Source: Haloplanus sp. XH21 (GTDB lineage Archaea > Halobacteriota > Halobacteria > Halobacteriales > Haloferacaceae). Taken from it: a stretch of 64,000 bases of DNA. Positions 28,268 through 35,920 of the stretch are shown piece after piece; the first letter of the stretch is position 1; the number at the start of each line of letters is the position of its first letter. The DNA is taken from the NCBI RefSeq assembly GCF_023276355.1, contig NZ_JALLPL010000001.1, positions 1,550,001-1,614,000 of the forward strand, given 5' to 3'. Below the pieces are notes generated by a model that was not told the DNA's origin, did no database searches, and saw only the letters and a program-made list of their open reading frames with translations. The position numbers were made by a program, and so were the translations under genes.

Positions 28268-29383
28268 ATGCTCGAAACTACCCGGCGGCGAACGCTCCAG
28301 GCACTCGGCGTCGGCGGTGCGGCGACGGTTGCGGGGTGTAGCGCGGAGGCACCGAACGCGGAGCAAGCCGAAACCGAGCGGCAGCGAATGGAACAGCAGT
28401 CCGGTTCGATAGCGGATCAGGTCGCTGCCGATCCGACCGATATTCCGGGGCCGATAGACCGGGACGAGTCGACCACCCACGAAATCACGCTGACCGCCGA
28501 AGAGGTGACTGCCGAGATCGAACCCGGCGTCACGTTCGATTTCATGACGTTCGACGGGCAGATTCCCGGGCCAATGATTCGGATTCGGCAGGGGGATACG
28601 GTCGATCTGACGATCGAGAACCCCTCCGGGAACGTGCTCCCACACAACGTGGACTTCCACGCCGTCTACGGCACCGGCGGTGGGGCCGCAGCGACGACGG
28701 TCGCACCTGGCGAGGAGAACGCCCTCCGCTTCCGAGCGGACTACCCGGGGGCGTTCATCTACCACTGTGCCGTGCCGAACCTCGACATGCACATCAGTGC
28801 TGGCATGTTCGGCATGATCCTCGTCGAGCCGGAAAACGGGCTGCCCGAGGTCGATCAAGAACTCTACTTCGGGCAGCACGAGGTCTACACCGACGGCGAG
28901 GCCGGGCAGGAGGGCAAGCACCGTTTCGACATGGAGTCGATGAAAAACGAAGCGCCGACGTACGTCCTCCTGAACGGGGAGAAGTACGCCTGGGCAGCCG
29001 CCAACCGCGGCCCCATAGAGGTCGATCAGGGCGACCGTGTCCGGGTGTTCATGGTCGACGGCGGCCCGAACCTCTCCAGCAACTTCCACCCAATCGGAAA
29101 CGTCTGGAAGCGGGCCTACCGCGACGGAGGCGTGCCCGAGGACGGTGACTTCGAGGCCTACGCCGATAAGAACATCCAGACGATGAAGGTGCCGCCGGGA
29201 AGCTGCATGATCGGCGAGATGGACACGCCGGTGCCCGAACGCATCAAACTCGTCGACCACGCGCTCAGCCGCGTCGCGCGGCGGGGGATGTTGGCCGAAG
29301 TCGATGTGCTCGGAGAGGAGCGGGCGGAGATCTTCGACCCCGACGCCAACGGCTCCAGCCACGAGGGGCCGCAGTACGCCTGA
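28268..29383 (+). CDS. nirK: Copper-containing nitrite reductase
   Basis: NirK reduces nitrite to nitric oxide in denitrification at the outer face of the membrane. The 371-residue protein begins with a Tat-like lipoprotein signal (TTRRRTLQALGVGGAATVAGC). Type 1 copper ligands are H126, C167, H175 and M180; type 2 ligands are H131, H166 and, from the second cupredoxin domain, H331. The active-site Asp129 and His274 are also present. Both cupredoxin domains are complete. The electron donor is probably a halocyanin, which is not seen in this window. No norB or nosZ is nearby. Confidence 0.96.
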   Translation: MLETTRRRTLQALGVGGAATVAGCSAEAPNAEQAETERQRMEQQSGSIADQVAADPTDIPGPIDRDESTTHEITLTAEEVTAEIEPGVTFDFMTFDGQIPGPMIRIRQGDTVDLTIENPSGNVLPHNVDFHAVYGTGGGAAATTVAPGEENALRFRADYPGAFIYHCAVPNLDMHISAGMFGMILVEPENGLPEVDQELYFGQHEVYTDGEAGQEGKHRFDMESMKNEAPTYVLLNGEKYAWAAANRGPIEVDQGDRVRVFMVDGGPNLSSNFHPIGNVWKRAYRDGGVPEDGDFEAYADKNIQTMKVPPGSCMIGEMDTPVPERIKLVDHALSRVARRGMLAEVDVLGEERAEIFDPDANGSSHEGPQYA

Positions 29384-29629
29384 CCGCTCGCGCTCAGACG
29401 GGCTGTTGTCCGTCCGTTCCCGGCGGTCGCCGATGGAGGCGACCACCGGGACACCGGTACAACGATCCGTCTCAGGCCCCTCGCGTTCGCCCGATGCCGA
29501 GCACCGCCCTCTCACTGCCACCCGACCGGCGACGCCACCGACCGTCGGCCGTCGCGACGCCATACCACACTCCCTTTTCTGACGCGACGAAGCCGAAAGT
29601 TTGACCGGTACCCCTGCGGATTGACCGGT
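29384..29629. other. Intergenic spacer between nirK and the GT-C gene
   Basis: I see no convincing gene on either strand. The 10-mer TTGACCGGTA occurs twice, at 29601-29610 and 29621-29630, the second overlapping the ATG at 29630. The duplicated 10-mer could be an operator for the downstream gene. Confidence 0.35.
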
Positions 29630-31297
29630 ATGTCAGCGGCCGATTCCGAGGCGAGTCGTCGGTTCGACCGCGTCGCCGTCGCCGTCCTCGCCGTCACCGT
29701 TCTCGCCCTCGCTGCCCGTTTCGTCGGCCTCGGCTCGCGCCCCTTCCACTGGGACGAGGCTCGCGTCGGCTACTGGAGCCTCCGCTATCTCGACACCGGC
29801 GCCTTCGAATACCGCCCCGTCGCGGGCGGACCTCTCCTCTACATCATCGAGCGGTACGTCTTCGCGCTCGTCGGCGCAACCGACGCGACGGCCCGCGCCG
29901 TCGTCGCCGTCGTCGGCGGTTGTAGTCCACTCGTTGCCCTCCTCTTTCGTGACTCCGTGGAGCCGGACGGTACGCCGCCTCGCCATCAACTCAGCGACAC
30001 CGAGACCGTCGCGTTCGCGGCGCTTCTCGCGGCGAGTCCCGCCCTCCTCTACTACGGGCGATTCCTCCGGGGCGACGTTCCGCTCGCCGTCTTCGGCCTG
30101 GTCGTCGTCGGCTGCGTGATTCGCCTCCTCGACGACGGCGGGGCGCGTTACCGGTATCTCGGCGCCGCCGCGCTCGCGCTCTCGCTCGCCAGTTCGGCGT
30201 TCGTCGTGGGCTACGTCGTCTGCTGGCTGGTCGCCGCGGCGCTCACGCTCGATCAGCGACGACTCGTGGGCGAGGGCGGGGGCACCCTCGACCGCCTCGA
30301 GACCGCGGTCCTGCGCGTCCGCGGCTCCCCCCGGTCGGCGCTCGGCGCCATCGGCGTCTTTCTCGCGGTCCATCTCTACTTCTACGCGCCGCGATCCAAC
30401 GGGTCGATCCGGCCGACGCTCTCGACGCTGGAGGCGGCGTTCCTCGGCGCCCCACAGGCGTTCTACGGCGTGCGCGTCGTCGGCCGGCGGCAGGGCGGCA
30501 CCCACCAGATCCTGCCGTATCTGAGCGACCACCTCGGAACGCTCCTCGCGGCGTCGACCGTCGTCGTCGCGCTCGCGGCCGTCGGCTTCCTCGTCGATCG
30601 GTACAGCACCGGCGACACCCGCCCCGTCGTCGCCTTCCACGCCTACTGGGCGGGGGCGTCGCTGTTCGTCATCCCGGTCATCTCCGAGGAGAGCGCGGCG
30701 TGGCTCTCGGTCCACACCGTCGCCCCGGCGCTCGTGCCCGCGGCCGCCGCCGTCGGCCTGCTCGTTCGATACACGTCGCGGACGCTCGACCGGGACGACG
30801 CCGTCGGGACGGCCGTCGCCGTCCTGCTCGCGCTCGCGGTCGTCGGCCAACTCGGCGTCGGTGTCGCCGGAACGGCGTACGGTCCCACGACCGACGCGAA
30901 CCCGCTCGCCCATCACGCTCAGCCCGCCGACGATCTGGACCCCTTCGTCGACGATGTCTCTACGGCCATCGCCGGCAACGAGGGCGTCGACGTGCTCTTC
31001 TACGGATCGACGTTCGTCCCCGCACGCGACGCCGACTACGACCGCCCACCCGTCGACGACACGTGGGGGAACCGGCTGCCACTCCCGTGGTATCTCGAAC
31101 GCGTCGGGGCCGAGACGGACGGCGTCCGCAGCGTCGACGGGGTGGAGACGATGGCTGCGAGCGGATCGCTCCCGCCCGTCGTGATCGCGGACGCGGGCCA
31201 GGAGTCGACGCTGGCGCCACGGCTGGAGGGCTACGAGACGAGTACCTATCGCCTGTCGATACGGAACCGAGAAGTCGTGGTGTTCGTCCGGCGCTAG
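29630..31297 (+). CDS. GT-C type membrane glycosyltransferase-like protein (TIGR03663 family)
   Basis: A 555-residue polytopic membrane protein. After the first helix comes [43 protein letters not shown], the signature of the TIGR03663/ArnT-like group, with the acidic DE likely in the lipid-phosphate-sugar active site. About 11 transmembrane segments follow, then a soluble C-terminal domain (from about residue 430) with [11 protein letters not shown] and a final strand [17 protein letters not shown]. It probably transfers a sugar or related group at the outer face of the membrane. The stop overlaps the convergent TFB gene by 4 bp. Confidence 0.82.
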   Translation: MSAADSEASRRFDRVAVAVLAVTVLALAARFVGLGSRPFHWDEARVGYWSLRYLDTGAFEYRPVAGGPLLYIIERYVFALVGATDATARAVVAVVGGCSPLVALLFRDSVEPDGTPPRHQLSDTETVAFAALLAASPALLYYGRFLRGDVPLAVFGLVVVGCVIRLLDDGGARYRYLGAAALALSLASSAFVVGYVVCWLVAAALTLDQRRLVGEGGGTLDRLETAVLRVRGSPRSALGAIGVFLAVHLYFYAPRSNGSIRPTLSTLEAAFLGAPQAFYGVRVVGRRQGGTHQILPYLSDHLGTLLAASTVVVALAAVGFLVDRYSTGDTRPVVAFHAYWAGASLFVIPVISEESAAWLSVHTVAPALVPAAAAVGLLVRYTSRTLDRDDAVGTAVAVLLALAVVGQLGVGVAGTAYGPTTDANPLAHHAQPADDLDPFVDDVSTAIAGNEGVDVLFYGSTFVPARDADYDRPPVDDTWGNRLPLPWYLERVGAETDGVRSVDGVETMAASGSLPPVVIADAGQESTLAPRLEGYETSTYRLSIRNREVVVFVRR

Positions 31298-32247
31298 CGG
31301 AAGCCCATCGCTTCGATCTGTTCCTGATACCGGTTGCGGATAGTGACCTCGGTCACCTGGGCCACGTCGGCGACTTCACGCTGGGTCTTTTTCTCGTTAC
31401 AGAGCAGGGAGGCGGCGTAGATGGCGGCCGCGGCGAAGCCGGTGGGCGACTTCCCGGACAGCAGTCCCTGTTCGGCCGAGACGTCGATGATCTCCGTCGC
31501 CTTGGCCTGGACCTCCTCGCTCAGTTCGAGCGCGGAGGCAAAGCGCGGGACGAACTGCTTGGGGTCGACGGGTTTGAGTTCGAGACCGAGTTCCTGCGAG
31601 ATGTAGCGGTAGGTGCGACCGATCTCCTTCTGGGGGACGCGAGAGACCTCGGCGACTTCGTCGAGCGAGCGGGGGATGCCTTCCTGTCGGCAGGCGGCGT
31701 AGAGCGCCGCGGTGGCGACGCCCTCGATGGAGCGTCCGCGGATGAGGTCCTCGTTGAGTGCGCGCCGATAGATGACGGAGGCGACTTCGCGCACCGAGCG
31801 CGGCACGCCGAGCGCGGAGGCCATGCGATCGATTTCGCTGAGCGCGAACTGGAGGTTGCGCTCGCCCGCGTCCTTCGTCCGAATTCGCTCCTGCCACTTG
31901 CGCAGGCGGTGCATCTGCGAGCGTTTCTCGGAGGAGAGCGAGCGTCCGTAGGCGTCCTTGTCCTTCCAGTCGATGGTCGTCGTCAGCCCTCGGTCGTGCA
32001 TCGTCTCGGTGATCGGGGCGCCGACGCGGGACTTGCTCTGTCGTTCCGAGTGGTTGAACGCCCGCCACTCCGGCCCGCGGTCGATCTGCCGTTCGTCGAT
32101 CACTAGCCCACAGTCGTCACAGACGAGTTCCCCCTGATCCGCGTCCGTGACGATGTTGTCTGATCCACATTCGGGGCAGTCGACGGACTCGTCCGCTTCC
32201 TGTTCCGTCTCCTGGCTCCGCTGACGTTGGCGGCTCGGACGTTCCAT
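31294..32247 (-). CDS. tfb: Transcription initiation factor IIB (TFB), canonical
   Basis: TFB bridges TBP-bound promoters and RNA polymerase. The 317-residue protein has an acidic N-terminus, an intact zinc ribbon (CPECGSDN ... CDDCG), the B-reader/linker segment [23 protein letters not shown], and two cyclin-like core repeats. The second ends [29 protein letters not shown], including the BRE-contacting helix-turn-helix. It is one of two TFBs here; the other (54336-55271) lacks half of the zinc ribbon. The TATA box at 32269-32278 suggests a leaderless transcript. Confidence 0.96.
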   Translation of the reverse strand: MERPSRQRQRSQETEQEADESVDCPECGSDNIVTDADQGELVCDDCGLVIDERQIDRGPEWRAFNHSERQSKSRVGAPITETMHDRGLTTTIDWKDKDAYGRSLSSEKRSQMHRLRKWQERIRTKDAGERNLQFALSEIDRMASALGVPRSVREVASVIYRRALNEDLIRGRSIEGVATAALYAACRQEGIPRSLDEVAEVSRVPQKEIGRTYRYISQELGLELKPVDPKQFVPRFASALELSEEVQAKATEIIDVSAEQGLLSGKSPTGFAAAAIYAASLLCNEKKTQREVADVAQVTEVTIRNRYQEQIEAMGFR

Positions 32248-32268
32248 TATAAGTGTCGTGGCGAACCT

Positions 32269-32278
32269 GTTATTTAAA
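32269..32278 (-). promoter_or_regulatory. TATA box of the canonical tfb gene
   Basis: On the minus strand the sequence reads TTTAAATAAC, centred about 26 bp before the ATG at 32247. That spacing is the one expected for leaderless haloarchaeal transcripts. Confidence 0.65.
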
Positions 32279-32354
32279 CCTTTGGCCGAGGTGCGGGGCC
32301 GTCGCTCCCGATATCGGACCTGCTATACTCGTCGCACCCCGACGGACGGATGCG

Positions 32355-33086
32355 ATGAACACCACCGACCACGACGTGCTGATCGTCGGCGGCGGTCCGT
32401 CGGGGCTCTCCGCCGGTCTCTTCACCGCTCGAGCAGGACTGGAGACGCTTCTCGTCACCGACGGTGATCCGATCCTCCGGCGCAACGCCCACCTGGAGAA
32501 CTATCCCGGCTTCCCCGCCGGCGTCAGTAGTGGCCTCCTCCTGGAGATGATGGAGGATCAGGCCGAGCGCGCCGGCTGTGAGCGTCGCGAGGGTCGGGTC
32601 GTGGATCTCCGCCCGCTCGACGACGGATTCGCCGCCGAAACGGCGGCCGGCGAGACGCTCACGGCGACGGCCGTCGTCGCCGCGACGAAGAACACGGTCG
32701 ATTTCCTCGAGAACATCGACGGCGTCGGAATCATCGACCGTGGCAAGTCGTTCGTCGAGACGGACGACCGCGGACGGACCGGCGTTCCGGGGCTGTACGC
32801 CGCGGGGCGGCTTGCCGCCCAGCCCTATCAGGCCATCATCGTCGCGGGCCACGGCGCGACGGTCGGGGTCACGGTCGTCGAGGATTCGGACGTCGACCTC
32901 TATCACGACTGGGTCGTGCCGGACCGGTATTTCACCGGGCGCGGGCGGGACCTCCCGCCAGGGTGCGAGGAAATCGACGACGCGAAGCGACGGCGACGGG
33001 AAGCGGAGTCGCTGGCAGTCATGCGCGACTACTTCGCCGAACCACACCCCGAGGAGCCGAACCAGCATCCCAGCGTCGAGGACTGA
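32355..33086 (+). CDS. Minimal thioredoxin-reductase-like FAD protein
   Basis: A 243-residue flavoprotein. The N-terminal FAD motif is VLIVGGGPSGLSAGLFTARAG, and the C-terminal FAD motif is GRTGVPGLYAAGRLAAQPYQAIIVAGHGATVGVTV. The segment between them is short, so the NADPH-binding insert of thioredoxin reductase is missing, as is the redox CxxC. A 60-residue basic/acidic C-terminal extension follows. It therefore cannot be a standard thioredoxin reductase; it may act with an unknown electron donor. It diverges from tfb across a 107-bp spacer. Confidence 0.85.
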   Translation: MNTTDHDVLIVGGGPSGLSAGLFTARAGLETLLVTDGDPILRRNAHLENYPGFPAGVSSGLLLEMMEDQAERAGCERREGRVVDLRPLDDGFAAETAAGETLTATAVVAATKNTVDFLENIDGVGIIDRGKSFVETDDRGRTGVPGLYAAGRLAAQPYQAIIVAGHGATVGVTVVEDSDVDLYHDWVVPDRYFTGRGRDLPPGCEEIDDAKRRRREAESLAVMRDYFAEPHPEEPNQHPSVED

Positions 33087-33255
33087 TCCTCGTAAGCGTG
33101 TCCCGTCGATCACCGACCACGGGAGCGGCGACCCTGGGGACATCGGCCGGTCGTCCCGACTCGCCGAGCCGGTATAGCCGTAGCTGTACTGCACACAGCG
33201 CCAGCAAAAGCAACTAGGCAGCCGTTTTATCTGTGAGATTGCCTGCCCCGCGGAT

Positions 33256-33450
33256 ATGGAGGCACCCACTCCATGGGTGTTTGCGGCGGCGGGCCTCGGG
33301 TCCCTCATCGCGTTCGTCGTAACCCTCTTCCAGTTCGGCGTCCCGTCCTCCTTTCTCTACTTTCTCCTGCGCTCGGTCGCGGTGGTCGGTCTCACGGCAA
33401 TCCTGATCTTCGGAGCGAGTTTCAAGACGCTGCGATCGGGTGACGAGTGA
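33256..33450 (+). CDS. Small membrane protein
   Basis: A 64-residue protein with two hydrophobic segments (VFAAAGLGSLIAFVVTLFQFG and LLRSVAVVGLTAILIFGASF) and a charged tail. A TATA-like TTTTATCTG lies 25-30 bp upstream of the ATG at 33256, which supports expression. Family not recognised. Confidence 0.7.
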   Translation: MEAPTPWVFAAAGLGSLIAFVVTLFQFGVPSSFLYFLLRSVAVVGLTAILIFGASFKTLRSGDE

Positions 33451-33472
33451 TCGAGGGGACTACGGGCGGCGG

Positions 33473-33509
33473 ACGAACGAAGTGAGTGCGCCGGCCGGGA
33501 ATTGAACCA
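33473..33509. repeat. 37-bp direct repeat, outlying copy of the tRNA-Gly 3' end
   Basis: These 37 bp are identical by eye to 33704-33740. That second copy covers 15 bp beyond the tRNA plus the acceptor 3' strand and part of the T arm of tRNA-Gly. The two copies are 231 bp apart in the same orientation, as expected for att sites left by a tRNA-targeting integrative element. Confidence 0.75.
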
Positions 33510-33703
33510 CGCCGAGACGGTCCTGCTCGCATTCGCTGCGCGGGCTGCGACTCGTCTACTTCAAATCCCGATTCGGGATTTGACCCACGGTCGTTCCGCT
33601 CGCTTCACTCCCTCCTTCAATCCGCGGCGTCGCGCAGTTCCCCCGGCCGGCTAGCTCGTCGCTATCGTTCCTCGCTCGCGGTCAACGGGAGAACTGCGCC
33701 GGC

Positions 33704-33740
33704 GACGAACGAAGTGAGTGCGCCGGCCGGGAATTGAACC
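33704..33740. repeat. 37-bp direct repeat, copy inside the intact tRNA-Gly gene
   Basis: Second copy of the 37-bp repeat, overlapping the 3' end of tRNA-Gly(TCC). Between the copies (33510-33703) lies sequence with an inverted repeat (GCGCAGTTC near 33635 and GAACTGCGC near 33691) and an AATCCCGATTCGGGATT palindrome near 33564, but no credible gene. Confidence 0.75.
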
Positions 33741-33789
33741 CGGATCGTTGGCTTGGAAGGCCAAAGTCTTGCCATTAGACCACCGGCGC
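33719..33789 (-). tRNA. tRNA-Gly (anticodon TCC)
   Basis: On the minus strand the acceptor stem GCGCCGG (33789-33783) pairs with CCGGCGC (33726-33720), with discriminator A at 33719. The anticodon stem TTGGC/GCCAA holds the loop CTTCCAA, giving anticodon TCC. The T arm has GGTTCAATTCC. The gene is 71 nt, CCA is not encoded, and there is no intron. Confidence 0.96.
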
Positions 33790-33847
33790 GCACGCAAGGC
33801 TTCTGGGTCGGGGGATAAGGCAGTTACGTTTGCTCGGCCACGACGGC

Positions 33848-34939
33848 TCAGTCGTCCGCGGCCGATTCGGCGGCCTCGGACTCCCGGAACGCGCGCGCGG
33901 CCTCCCGAATCGACTCCGAGACGGCCGGCACCTCGTCGGGACTGACCGGCCCCTCGGCCGCTATCTCCTCGATGCTCCGCGGGAACGCCCGCAGGTCCAT
34001 GTGGATGGCGATGCCGGCTTTCGCGCCCTGCCCCATCGCGACGGGGATCTGGTTGTGGCCCGGAACCATATCCCCGACGGCGTAGACGCCGTCGACGCTG
34101 GTCCGGCCGTGGTCGTCGACGACGATAGTGCCGTCGTCGTTGCGGTCACACCCGAGACTGACCGCCAGTTCGTTGTTGTACTCCGAACCGTACATCGGGA
34201 ACCCGCCGCGGTACTCGCGGACGGTGCCGTCGCCGGACTCCGTCCGGCTGCCCGTGGGACGCGGTCCCACGCTGTCCTCGAACTCGAAGCTCTCCAGCCA
34301 CCCGTCGTCGCCGCGAGTCATGCCCGTGATGTCCTCGTGGATGACGTCGATGGGGTGAGCGTCGAGCATCTCGCCCGTCTCGTCGCTCCAGGTCGGTTCG
34401 TCGCCCCGGGTGAGGAGGTCGACCTCGTCGGTGAAATTGAGCATGATCATGGCGACGTAGGCGGCGCTGTCGCCGTGGCCCATCACGTAGACGGGTTCGT
34501 CGACGAACATGTAGGCGTCACAGTGGAGGCAGTAATGCAGGCCGCGGCCCGTGGGCGGGAGCGGCGGATCGGGTTTCACGTCGCTGAATCCGGTCGCGAG
34601 GACGACCTGCGCCGCGTCGACGGTGGCGTCCTCGGTCTCCAGGCGGAACCGGTCGTCGGCCTGGGTGATGTCGCTCACGAACCCGCGGTGGTAGGTCGCG
34701 CCGTAGGACTGCACCTGCTCGCGAGCCGTTTCCAGGAACTCCACGCCGGAGGTGTCCTCGGTGACGCCGATGACGTTGTGCGTGTCCTGCATCATCGCCG
34801 CGCGGCCGCCGCCGCGGTCGACGACGAGAGTGTCGTGACCGAGGCGCGTGGTGTAGAGGGCGGCGGTCAGGCCCGCCGGGCCACCGCCGACGACGGCGAT
34901 GTCGTACTCGGTATCGGTCTGGGTGTCGCTGTCGGTCAT
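33848..34939 (-). CDS. Thioredoxin-reductase-like NAD(P)/FAD-dependent oxidoreductase
   Basis: A 363-residue flavoenzyme. The FAD motif is IAVVGGGPAGLTAALYTTRLG, the redox-active pair is C137-LH-C140 (in LHYCLHCDAYMF), and the NADPH Rossmann motif is VYVMGHGDSAAYVAMIML. The second FAD motif is GRTSVDGVYAVGDMVPGHNQI. It carries all elements of the thioredoxin reductase family, although the CLHC motif differs from the usual CATC. A 45-residue acidic extension ends the protein. It is probably a disulfide reductase for thioredoxin or a related partner. A palindromic repeat follows upstream at 35062. Confidence 0.9.
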   Translation of the reverse strand: MTDSDTQTDTEYDIAVVGGGPAGLTAALYTTRLGHDTLVVDRGGGRAAMMQDTHNVIGVTEDTSGVEFLETAREQVQSYGATYHRGFVSDITQADDRFRLETEDATVDAAQVVLATGFSDVKPDPPLPPTGRGLHYCLHCDAYMFVDEPVYVMGHGDSAAYVAMIMLNFTDEVDLLTRGDEPTWSDETGEMLDAHPIDVIHEDITGMTRGDDGWLESFEFEDSVGPRPTGSRTESGDGTVREYRGGFPMYGSEYNNELAVSLGCDRNDDGTIVVDDHGRTSVDGVYAVGDMVPGHNQIPVAMGQGAKAGIAIHMDLRAFPRSIEEIAAEGPVSPDEVPAVSESIREAARAFRESEAAESAADD

Positions 34940-35061
34940 CGTCGCCCACTTGCATCGCTGGCGGGTTAAGTCTACTACGTCTGTGCGTATCGCGGTCCCG
35001 ACCGTGCGGGTCGTCGCCCCTGTTCCTCGACGGTCGCCGGAACTGACGGACCACCGTCCGT

Positions 35062-35149
35062 CTCATACGGTTTATTGTAACTGTCTTCCGGTGAGTCGCC
35101 AAGACGGGTCGGCGACTCACCGGTGATGACTTACAATACTCCGTATCAG
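35062..35149. repeat. Nested palindromic repeat (ATACGG family), copy A
   Basis: The outer arms are CTCATACGGTTTATTGTAA (35062-35080) and TTACAATACTCCGTATCAG (35131-35149). The inner hairpin has a perfect 13-bp stem, CCGGTGAGTCGCC (35088-35100) and GGCGACTCACCGG (35111-35123), with a 10-nt loop. The right arm contains TCA (35146-35148), the stop codon of the minus-strand methyltransferase. The core between the ATTGTAA and TTACAAT motifs matches copy B better after inversion (9 versus about 18 differences over 64 positions, by eye). Confidence 0.85.
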
Positions 35150-35784
35150 TCCACCTCTGGGCCGACGACGGCGTAACAGTTGCCGCTCGCGAGGAAGCTG
35201 TCGTGGACGGCGAGCGCGCTCGCCGTCAGGTCACGTTCGAACTCGTCGGGGTCGTAGACGTGGTAGTACCGAGGCACCGTCTCGCCGCCGGGGAGCGTCC
35301 AGTCGACGGTGGTGTCGAACCCCTCCGTGGCGTCGAAGCGGTCGTGGGTCGTACTCCAGACGCTGACGAGGGCCCGCCCGCCCGGCGCGAGCACCCGCGA
35401 GAGTTCGTCGAGGCTGGCGAGACGGATCTCTCGGGGGCGGAGATGATGGAGCGTCGCCACGTAGACGGCGAGACCGAACCGCGACGGGGCAACGGGGAGT
35501 CGCGCGGCGTCACCCTGCACGAGGTCGGCGTCGAATCCGCGTGCGTCCTGCCGCTCACGGGCGGCCTGGAGAAGCCCACGACTCGCATCGAGGCCGACGA
35601 CGCGGTCCGCGCGTTCGGCGAGCACCTCGGCGTGCCGGGCGTTGCCACAGCCGATATCGAGGCCGAGCGCCACGGGGTCGGCGTCGTCGACGAACGATTC
35701 GATTTCGGGCCAGGGGTACTCCCGCGTGGCGGCGAAATGCTCCGCGATCCGGTCGTAGGTGGCGCGCGGATCCGGCCGGTCCAT
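35146..35784 (-). CDS. Class I SAM-dependent methyltransferase (Trm9-like)
   Basis: A 212-residue methyltransferase. The SAM motif I is LGLDIGCGNARHAEVLAERADRVVGLD, followed by LVQGDAARLPVAPSRFGLAVYVATLHHLRPREIRLASLDELSRVLAPGGRALVSVWS. That ordering, and the later PRYYHVYDPDEFERDL, resemble Trm9/ALKBH8, which methylate wobble carboxymethyluridine in tRNA, so tRNA is a plausible substrate. ATG 35784 (MDRPDPRATYDRI) is chosen; the frame extends into the flanking repeat. The gene is exactly bracketed by two palindromic repeats, and its stop codon is inside copy A. Confidence 0.87.
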   Translation of the reverse strand: MDRPDPRATYDRIAEHFAATREYPWPEIESFVDDADPVALGLDIGCGNARHAEVLAERADRVVGLDASRGLLQAARERQDARGFDADLVQGDAARLPVAPSRFGLAVYVATLHHLRPREIRLASLDELSRVLAPGGRALVSVWSTTHDRFDATEGFDTTVDWTLPGGETVPRYYHVYDPDEFERDLTASALAVHDSFLASGNCYAVVGPEVD

Positions 35785-35832
35785 ACGCCACGCTCGGCGC
35801 ACGGGCATAAACCACTCCCGGACTGCGCCCCG

Positions 35833-35920
35833 CTCATACGGTTTATTGTAAGTCATTACTGGTGAGTCGCTGGACCGTCTCAGCGACTCACCGGTAAACA
35901 GTTACAATAATCCGTATCAG
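35833..35920. repeat. Nested palindromic repeat (ATACGG family), copy B
   Basis: The outer arms are CTCATACGGTTTATTGTAA (35833-35851) and TTACAATAATCCGTATCAG (35902-35920). The inner stem is GGTGAGTCGCTG with CAGCGACTCACC. Relative to copy A one stem pair has changed on both sides (C/G to T/A), a compensatory change that supports selection on structure. The right arm contains the stop codon (TCA, 35917-35919) of the minus-strand pilC-like gene. Confidence 0.85.

Noticed and set aside
33486-33737. 83-codon plus-strand open frame overlapping the tRNA-Gly end
   Set aside because: It reads through the duplicated tRNA sequence and has no protein-like features; such frames commonly arise antisense to tRNA genes.
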